A program made the position numbers and the translations under genes. Shown in pieces: positions 51,660 to 63,050 of a stretch of DNA of 64,000 bases. The notes beneath the pieces were generated by a model. That model saw only the letters and a program-made list of their open reading frames with translations, did no database searches and was not told the DNA's origin. This DNA is from Acanthosepion lycidas (Eukaryota; Mollusca; Cephalopoda; Sepiida; Sepiidae): positions 85,935,776 through 85,999,775 of the forward strand of contig OZ010596.1 of the NCBI GenBank assembly GCA_963932145.1. Direction: 5' to 3'. Position 1 is the first letter of the stretch. Each line of letters starts with the position of its first letter.

Positions 51660-52050
51660 AAAGTCCTTTTCTTTTTGTTTTTTCTTTTTTTTTTATAAAA
51701 ATATATAAAAATTTCTAAGGAAAATGACAAGGGAGGGAATGAACCCGAAAAGAAAACTAAAGAATGAAACAAAATCAAATTAAAACAAAACAGGTGTTAG
51801 TAGGACCCATCCACCCCTCAAAATAATAAGAGTGGCCACTGTATTCTGCTGGTAGACAGAATCAAGATGCACACTCACTAATGGAGTGAGAAGGAAAAAT
51901 AAATTTGGGAGTGGGAAAAGACAAAGTCTGATCCAGCCGAGATAAAAAAAAGGGGGCAAAAAACAAGCTGGGGAGGTTGGGAATTTCTACATGGATCATA
52001 ACAAAAGAGAATGTTGGGAACAGACTGAGAACAACATACATTCACATTAA
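51660..52050. other. AT-rich with purine blocks, nothing recognised
   Basis: No coding or repeat match seen. Confidence 0.4.
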
Positions 52051-52361
52051 CTCAGTCAGTCAGTTATGTGCCATGCGTGATACATGCTTAGGTGATCATG
52101 TATCTTTCGGTACATGACTGACGAGGCAGATTTTTCCTCACAGTAAGTTGACATTTCTTTCTGCAATAGACCAGTTGCCATCCAAGGCTATAGAACCTGG
52201 TCTGTCCTGCTATTTACCCATAGCTGGGGGGAGAAGAAGAGGATTCATACCTTTCCCAAGGTTATTAGCACGTAAGTGAATATAATGGATTTGACTGGAA
52301 TTCGAACTCGGCTCTCCAATTCCTCAATCCGAGCCGCTATCCATTACTCCACCATGCCTCC
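52051..52361 (-). mobile_element. tRNA-derived SINE type A, full length
   Basis: The reverse complement begins GGAGGCATGGTGGAGTAATG, with a good A box (TGGATAGCGGCTCGG) and B box (GAGTTCGAATTCC), then the central domain and an end in CATGGCACATAACTGACTGA. The best-preserved copy of the family and the reference for the others. Confidence 0.9.
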
Positions 52362-52597
52362 CTAAATAGCAGTAAACTTTTGCTTTTTTTATTTAAAGTA
52401 TTAAAATTTATTTTCAGTCAGGTCAGGCTTAAGCCTGCTACTGGTAACATGTAACCCAATACAAACAGCTGCATGGATGAATCGTTGGTGTCTAAGCTTT
52501 TCTGCTGGTAAGGAGGGTGGCATGTTGCCTGACAAGATGGAAAACAAGACCTATCAAAAGGTGGATGAGCTTCTTATAGGAGCCAATAGCTTATATA

Positions 52598-52735
52598 TAC
52601 ATGCTAATACTCTTCTCACTGCAACTATGGGTAAAATAGTAGGACAGACAGGGTCCTATAGCCATGGGTGGCAACCAGTCTAGGAGAAGGAAACTCTGAA
52701 TTCAAACCACTCGCTGCCTTGTAGGTTCTGCCTCT
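52598..52735 (+). mobile_element. tRNA-derived SINE type B, partial
   Basis: ACATGCTAATACTCTTCTC, CTATGGGTAAAATAG, TGGGTGGCAACCAGTCTAGG, AACTCTGAATTCAAACCAC. The tRNA head is absent. Confidence 0.68.
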
Positions 52736-52937
52736 TTAGGCAAAGGCTAGAAGAAAGTAACTTCAAAAGCAAATCCACCTCTGAGAGGAGGGATGGGGGT
52801 AACTTCAACATTCCAGGTGTAAAATGAACCAGGAAGCCATTGCACTATTCTGCTTTGAATGTCAGCATGAACTACAATTGTGACATGGAGAGGAGTGGTG
52901 ATCACAGCAGTGCAAAATATACTAACAATAAAATGAA

Positions 52938-52939
<2 letters not shown>

Positions 52940-52990
<51 letters not shown>
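52940..52990. repeat. (TA)n microsatellite
   Basis: Pure TA run. Confidence 0.95.
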
Positions 52991-52995
<5 letters not shown>

Positions 52996-53170
52996 TGGAA
53001 GTAAAGTCTGATGATCCTCAGTCCTTTTAAAGGGCTGTGGTGAAATAATTTATTACATGGAACCTTAAAGTGGTCTGTTTTTATTTAAATTATTTGCTCT
53101 GCATTTACATTAAGTTCTCTGGATTATATCCTCCTTAGGTTTACCCATACAGATTACCTAGTTTTTCATA

Positions 53171-53174
<4 letters not shown>

Positions 53175-53216
<42 letters not shown>
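53175..53216. repeat. (TA)n microsatellite
   Basis: TA run abutting the foldback element that starts at 53215. Confidence 0.95.
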
Positions 53217-53221
<5 letters not shown>

Positions 53222-53406
53222 ATTAACTGATTTAAAATATGGTTTCTTCGCTACACAGGAATTACCATGTTTCAAAAACCGAAGTTAAAAGCTTCAAATT
53301 TAATTATATACTTAAATTAAAAGCATTAGTTCTGTTTCATCTTCAAGCGAATTTTGGATTCCAAAATTCACGAAGAAACCATAATTTAAATCAGTTAATT
53401 TATAAT
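53215..53406. mobile_element. Foldback MITE with 36-bp TIRs
   Basis: ATTATAAATTAACTGATTTA...GGTTTCTTCG at 53215-53250 is mirrored at 53371-53406 with one mismatch. The interior of about 120 bp has no ORF of interest; it contains a further small inverted element (TTCAAATTTAATTATATAC). No TTAA or TA duplication was separable from the adjacent TA run. Confidence 0.85.
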
Positions 53407-53503
53407 ATTTATGCTCTGTAAATTTACATCGAGCACTGTTTTGTAAAAATAAAAATATCAATAAGAACACCAGATTATATATATCTTACTGTTCTTTCTT
53501 TTT

Positions 53504-53510
<7 letters not shown>

Positions 53511-53574
<64 letters not shown>
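53511..53574. repeat. (TA)n microsatellite
   Basis: 64-bp TA run. Confidence 0.97.
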
Positions 53575-53577
<3 letters not shown>

Positions 53578-53775
53578 GTATTTAGGCAGCAATCCTTCCT
53601 TCATGCACATTTCATTGAAAATGACAGACAAGGTGCTTTTATTTAGTTTTTTATACAATTTCTCATGCGATATAATATTTTTTTTCTTTTCGGATGATAA
53701 ATTATATAAGACTGTCCGCATGTTCTTTTTTTCTGAGCGCTTTCGGCTATACATTTAGCCATTTGCAAGGATTAT
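53560..53775 (-). mobile_element. Penelope-like element 5' end, copy 3
   Basis: Minus strand: leader TTGCAAATGGCTAAATGTAT, AGCCGAAAGCGCTCAG (hairpin plus GAAA), then LSSEKKKNIISHEKLYKKLN, KSTLSVIFNEMCMKEGLLPK, YTNIYIYI. It runs into (AT)n. Most complete of the N-terminal copies. Confidence 0.65.
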
Positions 53776-53809
53776 ATTTTAACTGTTATATATATAAGAC
53801 TAGGATGTG

Positions 53810-53995
53810 GTTGCAAGCCTTGAATGGCAAGGTTCCTAGAGATGGTGTCATGATAAAAACACTTGGTGAGCTTGGACTACAGTGAATGTCTGAGAAGGGT
53901 ATCAGGAAGAACATCCAGCACCTTGTAAAACCTTGCCTTTTAAATCAATATGACAAATTCTTTGTTAGGCAGGACCCACCTAGCTTTGTGTGTGA
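53810..53995 (+). repeat. Possible LINE/SINE 3' tail
   Basis: GTATCAGGAAGAACATCCAG followed by TGTAAAACCTTGCC resembles the GGAAGGGCATCCAGC motif common in many animal retroposon tails. Single copy here. Confidence 0.35.
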
Positions 53996-54302
53996 TTAAT
54001 TCTGGTCTTGTCTCAACAGAAAAAACACTGCAATGGTAATATTTGCTTATTTTTAATTGTTCAGATCCATTGTCTTTAGGAGAATTTGTTCTAATTTTTA
54101 AAGTAGAATATTGAATTTTTGTTCAATAAAAATATTTTAAATACAACTAAGCTTTTGTTTTCCCCACAAAAAATATTTTCAGAATAAGGCTGCATCTTTG
54201 CCTTATATTCCAAAATATACAGTACTGAAAACATTGGTCGCATTTAAACTTTGGTAATAATTTGTTTTTCTGCTATCATTTGTAGACTGGGGCACTTCAA
54301 CA

Positions 54303-54475
54303 TAATAATACCCTTTGGAAAGGCATGAATCCATCTCTTCTCCCTCTCTAACTATAGGAAAATAGCAGGACAGACTAGAGGCCCTTTGCCTTGGTTGGGA
54401 ACCAGTCTAGAAGAAAAAATCTGAATTCAAACCAGCCTGGAGATGGTTAGGCTCCGTCAGGCTCTAGCTTGCCCA
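54303..54475 (+). mobile_element. tRNA-derived SINE type B, partial
   Basis: CCCTTTGGAAAGGCATGAAT, CTATAGGAAAATAGCAGGAC, GTTGGGAACCAGTCTAGAAG, AATCTGAATTCAAACC. Confidence 0.65.
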
Positions 54476-54907
54476 AAAAGACACAGCACTGTTGCTACGG
54501 CTGTAAGTACATGTGGTACGCTTAAGACTCCCAGGGGTTACACAAGACAAGAAGACTCTTGCAGTCTTGCTTGATCGTGTTCTTTATTTCTACAAATAAC
54601 GGTTATTGAATGAAAATCTATTTCATTTTATTCATCGCAAGGGAAGTAAAATTCTAAATATTTTTTTTTAAATATCGAAATATTCACGCTAAAACGGAAC
54701 TGCAGAAAAAAAATTAAAACAAAAACATTTTAGGAGAAAAAATATTTTTTACGTTGCATCGTTTATTTAGAATTAAAATTGTATCTTAAAAAAAATGATT
54801 AAATAAAAAAAGACAATTTTAAGATAAGGTTCAAGTAAAAAAAAAAAAATATAACGTGGATAAAAAAATAAATCTGATGAAATAATAAAGAGAAGAAAGC
54901 TGGAAAT

Positions 54908-54938
<31 letters not shown>

Positions 54939-54945
54939 ACAAACA
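54908..54945. repeat. (CAA)n microsatellite
   Basis: About ten ACA/CAA units ending in CAAACAAACAGCTGCAG; gives a poly-Cys/Leu minus ORF. Confidence 0.95.
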
Positions 54946-55009
54946 GCTGCAGTCGTACTGAGAAGAAAGAGAAATCTTGCAGGGAGAGTGTCGTCATTTA
55001 AAGATAAGT

Positions 55010-55260
55010 TCCCTCGCAATCTAAAGCAAACAGGCGCAAGAATAAGTCTGTTTAGGCTTATTATTCCTACTGCTATATTTCCTGGTCTAGCTAATAAAAG
55101 GATACTGGATTTATTTAACTGGAAGACGACAATCACCGGTCGGGAGATGTGAATTTGAAGTATGAAAGAGGAGTACCATTTTTGTCTTAGCATCCGTCTT
55201 CTTATTTGTGCACATGGCATCTGTAATAATGCTGTCATCATTTAAGTAAGTTGACGTAAG
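55010..55260 (+). other. Possible untranslated exon (weak)
   Basis: A stretch of balanced composition (TCCCTCGCAATCTAAAGC, GACGACAATCACCGGTCGGG) ends with a good splice-donor string, TTTAAGTAAGT at about 55242-55252. A 27-codon ATG ORF (55162) ends just before it at TAA, so if transcribed this would be 5' untranslated sequence. No acceptor or downstream exon identified. Confidence 0.2.
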
Positions 55261-56342
55261 TAATTGTATACGTTACCTCTATTTTTCTTTTAATGGGTTT
55301 ATCTTTAACATGACAAACAACGAACATCATATATTGACGGTTGTGCTACACGCCCTTTTATTTAAAAAGCCTTCTTTTTTTTCTTTTCTTTTATTATAGT
55401 CTATTTTTCATTTTTACTCTCTCTTTCATAAAATTAAATCGACTGAATATTATTTAAGTTCCGTTTACGGTTTGCATAGCGTGTTAATTTATCCACAGAA
55501 AACGTATATCGTAATTTAAAATAAAAATCACACACGGATAATAACGTATTTTATTGTATTTTAAAACAGAATTTCTCTTAATTACTAAATGGGAAAGATG
55601 ACACGAAGAAAATATGGAAAATAAAATAGCGTTGATAAGAAGACTATTATTACTATTATTCACGCACCCGTCATAAAAAATGTGTTCGGCATTTTTAAGA
55701 GGAGAAAAAGTGGGGGCACAGAGCTACTGAAATCACCCCATTTACGCATCCACCCCAGTATATATGTTTTTTTTTTTTTTTTTTTTAAATTTTATAGCTC
55801 ATTATTAACATATAATAAAACTATAAATAATATAATTAATTACCACGCTTCATATTGTGAAATATGCATTAATTTTTTACTGTATTCAGAGAAAAGCATC
55901 ACATCACAGAGAAACTGATATTTTTAATTCTTGGAATTTATTTTCTGCTCAAATAATTCTCGTTGCTGTTTAGTTTCTCCATAATTAAAAAATAATGTCA
56001 TATTTTGTCATTTTTTAATTATTTTTTTTATTTATTATTATTTTATTTAATCTTGGTATTATTTCAAATAAAGATATATTCACGGTAGACACGTGAAAAT
56101 TTAAAAATAATACCACCACTCTTTCGATCTGATGTTATTTCATCATAAGCGCTTATATATTTTTATGGGTAAAAAACGAAAGCGTTGTTTGCCGGATACC
56201 ACGCTGTCACCGGACACTTTAATGAATTTATCACTAAAGTTCGAACAAAATCGTTTATTCAGCTCTTCCCGTTACACATTCAGTCAGCAATATATTTCGA
56301 TTATGAAATTGTTATGAAGTTAACTCTTATTTATAGCAAAAG

Positions 56343-56373
<31 letters not shown>

Positions 56374-56587
56374 ATCCCCTCTAGTACAGAATCTCGTTTT
56401 TAAACACAAATTGTTGGTCAATCTTCTTAGCAGAGCAAGTTGGCATTTTTATTAAGTGTTCGGAAATCTGTGACTTTCCTTAACTAATAATTTAATTAAT
56501 AGATTTCACACAGAAGTTTACAATAGAATTTAATTATGAAACGAATACATTTCTATTATTGCTTGTTTACAAAATGAATGATGATAG

Positions 56588-56619
<32 letters not shown>

Positions 56620-58167
56620 GCTGTTATCAACTTAAAAATGAATATTTATATTTGAGTTTTTTTTTTGGTTTGGTTTATTTTAGAGAAAAAATGGTAAAAG
56701 TTTTTCACATTTTTTTTATTCCATTTTTCTATTTTTAATTTAAAAAAAACAATTTAATTTATTATGATTATTGGAGGAACAGATTGCTTCTGTCATTTTT
56801 AGACGCATAATTGAAAGAAACAATATTTCCCCCCCACCCCCCCAAAAAAAACCACGTGAAGTACGGATTTATTTTTCTAATCTATTCTGAAGTGAATGAA
56901 AATAAAATGCTAAAAATTGCTTAAAAATAACAAACAAAAACAAACAAACAAAAAATGGAGTCTTGTTAACCCCCTCATCGCCAAGTCGGTGTCCTTTCCC
57001 CCGCCCCGACGACAGGTTAGGATTTTCTTTATTTTCATTGTCATATTTAAGAAAGTTGACAACAGTTTTGTTTGCGTCATCATCATCCTGGATGGTTAAG
57101 TTTTTTTTTTTTTTTTTTTTTTTTTCATGTTACCAGACAAACCTACAGGAATATTTTCTCAACTCTAACTGACCATTAAATTACAAAAAAAAGTTATTTT
57201 TTTTCTCTCTCTCTTCTTTGTCCTTAATTCCGTGGTGTTTTTTAGTAAATAAAATCATTAAGAAATGTTTACATTTCTTCTCTTTTAAACTTAACTGTTA
57301 AAGACTAATTGGGAGTATTATAATTTTTTTACCATAATATCGACAAGAAACTGGTCCTTTGAAGTTGTATTTCTTCTAAAAAATTTTTTTACTAAACTAT
57401 TATTCGTGTGCTTTCCTTTGTCAAGACTAGAGGCTCTTTCAGACAAAAGCTCGAATTCATCATCTTTTCAGCTAATGAACAACCATTTTTTTTTTTTTTT
57501 TTTTTTTTAAAAACAAAATTTTCCATCTAAAAGCGCCACAATATTCATAATATAGTAACAAAAACGAAAGATAATGATAATAATATCATCTCGGTCACGC
57601 ACCTGCTGTCATTACGCCTGCTACTGCTAAAACACGTTCTCGCACTTGCAATAGTAGTGTAGTAATAGTAGTAATAATATTTATAGTAGTATTAGCTTTC
57701 AAAACTGTCTATTACTTCGTATGATGTTAGTGCGACTACAACTGGTAGTTACACTATACTTACTTAAGTAGTCATCGTGTTCTTGAACTCCAAAGCAAAT
57801 CATTTTATTGCAATAATTCCCGATATGTAAAAAAAAAAAAAATAAATAAAAATAAAATATACGCATCACAATCATTACCGCCGGTTGTTGGAGTGAAAGG
57901 AAAAAATAAATGAACACAGAGGTTGTAAAAATTAGCTAAGGAGAAAAAAAAAAGCATGTGTTCATACTTCGGTTTAAATATAAAGACAAAGGCAGTATAC
58001 TTCATTAACTTCAGAATAGGGTTTGTAGAGAAGAGAGAATGGCTATGAAACGAGAATTCACGCCATCGACAGACAGAAAAGGCAGCCTTGTATTGGAATG
58101 TGAGGAGAAAAGTGGACACAGAAAATACCATCCGTCGATAAAGGAGTAGTAGTAGCAGATGTAAGAT

Positions 58168-58186
58168 ATATATATATATATATATA
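58168..58186. repeat. (TA)n microsatellite
   Basis: Short TA run, one of few in the repeat-poor region. Confidence 0.85.
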
Positions 58187-59368
58187 ATTTTAAATTTTTA
58201 GTCATTCATTTCACTTCTTGCTTGATTTGAAGCCGTACCCCTCAAGTAATTCTGTCTTTTACTGTGTAGCTCAAACAAGTCTATGCTTTCAAATATTTTT
58301 GGATCTGCTTTTTAAAGGAGAGAGAGAGAGAGAGAAAAACCAAAAAAGCAACCATTATTTATTTTTGTTACTGGATATACAATTACTAAATTTAACTTTT
58401 ACTTTTGGGGGATTAAAAAAAATCACTAAAGTTCACTAGTAAGAGTAAAAAAACTAACGGATACTTTTAAAAAGGATGTTCTGATTTGTTTGTTTACTTA
58501 TTTTTTTTTTAAATAAAGAGGTAAGTCAAAAAAAGCAACTTTTCTTTTCTTTTTTAATTTTAATCTCATATCTTGAAGACAAAATAAAAAAAAAAAAAAA
58601 ACTGATTAAAACTTATTAAAAAAAATGAAGTTTTTTATTTACCACAACCGCAACGTGAACCGCGTCTTGTTAATAAAAACTTAACTTTACGTAACAAGGA
58701 TTTATTTAAAGAAAGACACCTAAATTAAGTTTCTGCTTACTGAATTTATGTTAGTTGAAATAGCAATTGTTTTTTTTGTTTGTTTCTGTGATATTCTCTA
58801 ATTTATAAAACTGTACCTTATTGGTGATAATAAAATAATATCTTTGTACGTGAAAATCCTTATTCATAGTGCTTCCTAAATTTGGTCGACCTTGGCCTTG
58901 ATGTCTTAAGTTGCTGGATTTGTGTAATTCTTTCTTTTGTTTTCATTGGTCATCTTCATCCACGCCTCTGATGCTTGTCTTTTTTTCTTTCATCACGTAA
59001 TTCTCTCCGAATAATCATCTCATCTCGTATCAACAATAGCCACTAAAAAGGAGCATGAGATTCTAATCCATGCATTCGGTGTTCAGTTTGAGATGTAGTG
59101 TGTCTGTGTTAAAACTCAAAACAAAAAGCACGATCATTCTTTGATTATTCAACTACACTGTGAGTGTACTGTAGTGTAACTGTACTGGTTAATTTTTAAA
59201 ATTAAATTATCGGAACTTTTAGTTGACTGTACTACCCAATTTCCAATATTTAAATAGTTAAAGCGAAGCTAATTTAAACGGGGAATTTGAAAAACTCTCG
59301 TGTGTGAAGCTGCGAAATGACTTTTATAATCGTACTAATAATTTGGCTTAGTCTTGCTCTTATTTTAG

Positions 59369-59407
<39 letters not shown>

Positions 59408-61479
59408 TCGCTTAGTATTATTGTCGTTCTTTTTTTTTTCTCTTGGGAATTCTTCAATTTTTAAAACTAAAAGAAAACGGGAACTGATAGATTTCAGTGT
59501 TTAAGTTCAGTTTTTAAAACTAGTTAGAGGAGTGGACGAAAATAAAACATTCGCTGCTTTTTACCTTTTTTTGATGTTGTGAAATCACTTGTTTGTCACT
59601 TTAAAACCCACTTTTAGTTTTCACTAGTACTTTTTTGTTCATTTACTTTCTTTAGAGACTTTGTTTAGAGAAATTAATGGTTATTAATGAGTATTCTATT
59701 CATTGTTACTATGTCAATTTCAAATGACGGAACGTTGAGATTGACCGGAGAAAACTGGATTCTTGTGTAGGAATTTATCACGTAGAGATCATAAAAGAAA
59801 ATATACAAATAAAAATACTTTTTTTTTCTTGATATCGTCTTTTGAAATACTTTAGTTAGTAACTTTAGCTAGCATTATTCAGTTTTGATGAGAATAAGAT
59901 CGTTAAAAAGTCTGACACTGTTAAATTTAAAACAGTAGTTTGTTTTTTTTTTTTTTTGGTGGGAATATGCAATTTTGCAAGTCAGAGAAACCAGAAAAAA
60001 AACAAAGGGCAAAAATCACATCCTGTTTAAAATCTAGACACTTTTTTTTTTTTTTTAGCATTTATTTTCTATAAATAGAAAATGGTTCAGTTAAGTGATT
60101 TACAACTACACGAGCAAAGAAAGAGCGGAAAAATATGCCCACTTCCAACCAATACAAACATGACTCGTTAAGGAAACATCGGTACCCAAATACGACACGA
60201 TCAAGGCGATCCATATCTACTTGGATACGATGTATTCTCGCAAGACAAAGCCCTGAATTTAGGATTCTATAACGACTGACTTTTGTTTTATTGCTGACAA
60301 AACAGCTTTTTTTGTTAATCAATAAACAAACATAAAAAACAAAACGCTTTGGCGTCGTAAACATTTTTTTTTTTTAAATTTTAGTTAGTATTTGTCAGTG
60401 TTGCTTGGAAGGAATGTTACTACTCGGCGGGATCTGTTTCTTAGTTTGTCTGTAAAATTTAAATTCTTGCCGCGCCGCTTTATCATGAGAAATGAATATT
60501 TGACTATATAGCAGAATTTGCAATCAAAAGATCATTTTTCCCCCCTCTTAGCAAGAAAGAAACTAAACACAAATGACTTCTTTAAATGTTTTTTTTAAGT
60601 TCTGTGTTTTAGATTAAAACAGACATCTATGTCTGAAGTACGGAATTTGTGATTCACTCACTGAGGAGGCCGAGATCAATTTAAAAACCAAGGTGCGAAA
60701 GGGCTCTTAAAAAAATAAAATAAAATAAAAAAGTTACATTTATTTGTAAAATCTGCATTACACACAAACAGTAACACAAGTATCTTTTCGTTTCTTGTTT
60801 TTTTTTTTTTTTTTTCTTTATATGTGGTGTAAGTGACTTTCACTTTCAACAGAGCCATTGACTAATCCAGCTCCTTAGAATCGATTATATAGTAATTGAA
60901 CTCATGTGGGGGGGGGATAACTTATCAGCCACTCCCCTGTTGATACATATTTTTAAAAATCGAAAAAAGAGGAGCGAACTATTCCCCTCCCCCTCCTATC
61001 ATTAAAAAAAAAAAATACTGCTTCCAGTTTCTATATTATTATTATTATTATTAAGGAGCCTTATGACTGTTTTCTATGGAGATGTAGGCAAGAATGTTAA
61101 AGGTTTTTGCGGGGTTGTTACAAATGTAGGATAATTGTGACTCGTGAAATGGTCCTATTTTGCTTGTAAATGTAACTGAAATGTCCTTGTTTAGAGAGTA
61201 ATTTTATTTATTTTATTTGCAAAGACTAAAATTAAAACACTATGAATCCTATGTAAACAAGGAAAAATAGTGTTACTTAAAAAAACACTGCTTATTTTAA
61301 GTTTCACCAGAAATGAATGCAAAAAAAAAAAAAAAAAAATGTTTGAAAATTATACTGAGTATTAATATTATTAAGTAATCAAAATTTGATTAAAAATGGA
61401 TGACTTTTCTTTACATATTTTGACATCTTTACTTTTCAGAGAGTTAAAAATGAATAGCAACCAGTCAGTTTATATTAGT

Positions 61480-62115
61480 GCTAGCCATGAAGGTTAGACC
61501 TGGTGGAATCAAGGAATATAGTTCATGTAAGACAGGTTGGAGGTGGAAAATAATTTGTCACCCACAAGGATTCGGATACACTTTTGAACTCTATCAAGAC
61601 TGGAAAGGGAGGACTGGGTAGCTCCCATCCAAATATGACAAAAATACTCCATTTGGGCCTGATCTGGTAAAAGTAGAGGATAGCATAGTCAGATACTTAC
61701 TTGAAAGGTAGAGGGAGCTGACCATTTTACCTGCATCTTTATTGATACATCATATGTATGAGTTCCACTTGAGATCAGGTGTAAATTTGAGGCCTAATAT
61801 TCTCTTAAGGCATGGTGCCTCCTCGAGGGGTCATCCATTCATCATGACCAGTGGTAGTTCGGTGTCCAAATGGTGGTGATGGAATGCAACTAGTTTGGAT
61901 TTCAAGACATCGAATGCATTCGGCCAGTTTTTTCCCCCACTGGAAATTATTGCTAGATTGGAAGAGAGGTCAGCTGCTGATCTCTGATACTCTGGTGGTC
62001 TTCATGTATATCATCAGCATTGATATTTATTATTTATACATGATCTGAGTATATTCTTATTTCATTTATGTAAATCAGAAAGAGGGTTGGTCCAAGAAGT
62101 GAACCCTGCTAATCT
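61480..62115 (-). mobile_element. CR1-like LINE reverse transcriptase and C-terminus (family 2)
   Basis: The minus strand reads GSLLGPTLFLIYINEIRIYS near 62100 (the QGSxLGP and FxxYIND region of reverse transcriptase). A decayed DDI segment follows near 62010, then SLPI and HSMS.NPN. It ends with QMEYFCHIWMGATQSSLSSL, DRVQKCIRILVGDKLF near 61560. The longest member of this family, but with many stops. Confidence 0.8.
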
Positions 62116-62139
62116 CTATCTATTTTATATAAAAATTTA

Positions 62140-62140
62140 C

Positions 62141-62188
<48 letters not shown>
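62140..62188. repeat. (CA)n-(TA)n microsatellite
   Basis: CA units grading into TA units. Confidence 0.95.
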
Positions 62189-62191
<3 letters not shown>

Positions 62192-62685
62192 CTGTGGCTT
62201 AACTGGACACTGAATGTCGACATTCAGTTTCATGCTTGAAAGTAATTCTCAAGCTTGAAGATCATATTTAAGAATGAAACACTGTTGCAACTTAGTGCCT
62301 TTCTTATATTTACACAATCTCTATTCCTGATATTATGCACTTTACCAATAAATATTGAATACTATAAAAGTATACTATATATTAAATATGATCGTAACAA
62401 CACCACATCTTCTAAATTCAGATACTTATTTTAGCAACCATGTTTGAAACATTCTTTTTTTATTTTTGGTTTATTTGTTTTTTTGTTTTTTTGTTTTGAA
62501 TTTATCCATACCACCAAGAAATAATTAACACATTTAAAGTAATTTTTGGAGTTGAACTTGTCATATTTTCAGCCTATCAAGAGAACTCGGTTGTTGCATG
62601 TAAGGAATAATTCTACTTTTTAATTCATTTAAAAAAAAAAAAAAAATATAGTAAAAACAAGTGACTCTCCTAATGAGATATTTTC
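62189..62685. other. AT-rich, small hairpin
   Basis: GACACTGAATGTCGACATTCAGTTTC at about 62210 is a short palindrome (ACTGAATGTCGACATTCAGT). Nothing else recognised. Confidence 0.5.
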
Positions 62686-62811
62686 CAAGTGTAGCTTAGA
62701 TGTGGCAAAGGCCAAAAGTATGGGGCACCTAGTGAGGATCAAACTCGCTACTTGGTCATAATTGTTCTAGCGAGACAAGCTTTCTAACCATTACTTTGCC
62801 TCGAGGTGCCC
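62686..62811 (-). mobile_element. tRNA-derived SINE type D next to U6-like sequence
   Basis: The reverse complement starts GGCACCTCGAGGCAAAGTAA, TGGTTAGAAAGCTTGTCTCG, B box GAGTTTGATCCTC, and ends CCTTTGCCACATCTAAGC. The 5' end lies immediately after the 3' end of the U6-like sequence. Confidence 0.7.
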
Positions 62812-62812
62812 A

Positions 62813-62914
62813 AAATAATTAGAATGTTTCATGACTGCGTGTCATTCTTGCGCAGAGGCCATGCTGATTTTCTCTGTATCATTCCAATTTTAGTATAGGT
62901 ACTATTGAAGCAAG
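62813..62914 (-). pseudogene. U6 snRNA-like sequence (retropseudogene or divergent copy)
   Basis: On the minus strand: CTTGCTTC, then TATACTAAAATTGGAATGAT, ACAGAGAAAATCAGCATGGC, CTCTGCGCAAGAATGACACG, and an A/T-rich end. This follows the known U6 order throughout the 100-nt molecule: the ACAGAGA box and the AGC triad are intact. Several changes (GGCAGCACA replaced by AATAGTACC; GAAGATTAGC by GAAAATCAGC; CGTGAAGCGTTCC altered) point to a pseudogene. Fused head-to-tail to a tRNA-SINE. Confidence 0.88.
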
Positions 62915-63050
62915 TTCATTGTTATGGTAACATGATGTATGCTCTTATTGATATTTACTGTAAAAACAATATTCAATTAAGTGAAATCAGCCCATGGGAC
63001 TAGTAGATATATAAAGTCACTTTGTTTTAATATTATAGAATATATAATGT

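Larger units (their letters stand above)
54560..61475. other. Repeat-poor, CpG-richer region; no gene identified
   Basis: Over almost 7 kb I find none of the SINE, LINE or DNA-element families seen everywhere else. CpG is clearly commoner (about 9 in 170 bases near 56.2 kb, 7 in 180 near 57.6 kb, against about one across the 1.17-kb minisatellite). Long pure T runs (18-34 bases) occur at 56.35, 56.6, 57.1, 57.5 and 59.4 kb. ORFs (longest 136 codons at 54831-55241 minus) show no family. A candidate for host non-coding or regulatory DNA. Confidence 0.5.

Noticed and set aside
54831-55241. 136-codon minus-strand ORF as gene
   Set aside because: It runs through a (CAA)n tract giving poly-Leu/Cys, with no recognised domain or conserved pattern.
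62813-62914. Functional U6 snRNA gene
   Set aside because: Substitutions in the 5' stem region and 3' part, fusion to a SINE, and no recognised upstream snRNA promoter make a retropseudogene more likely.
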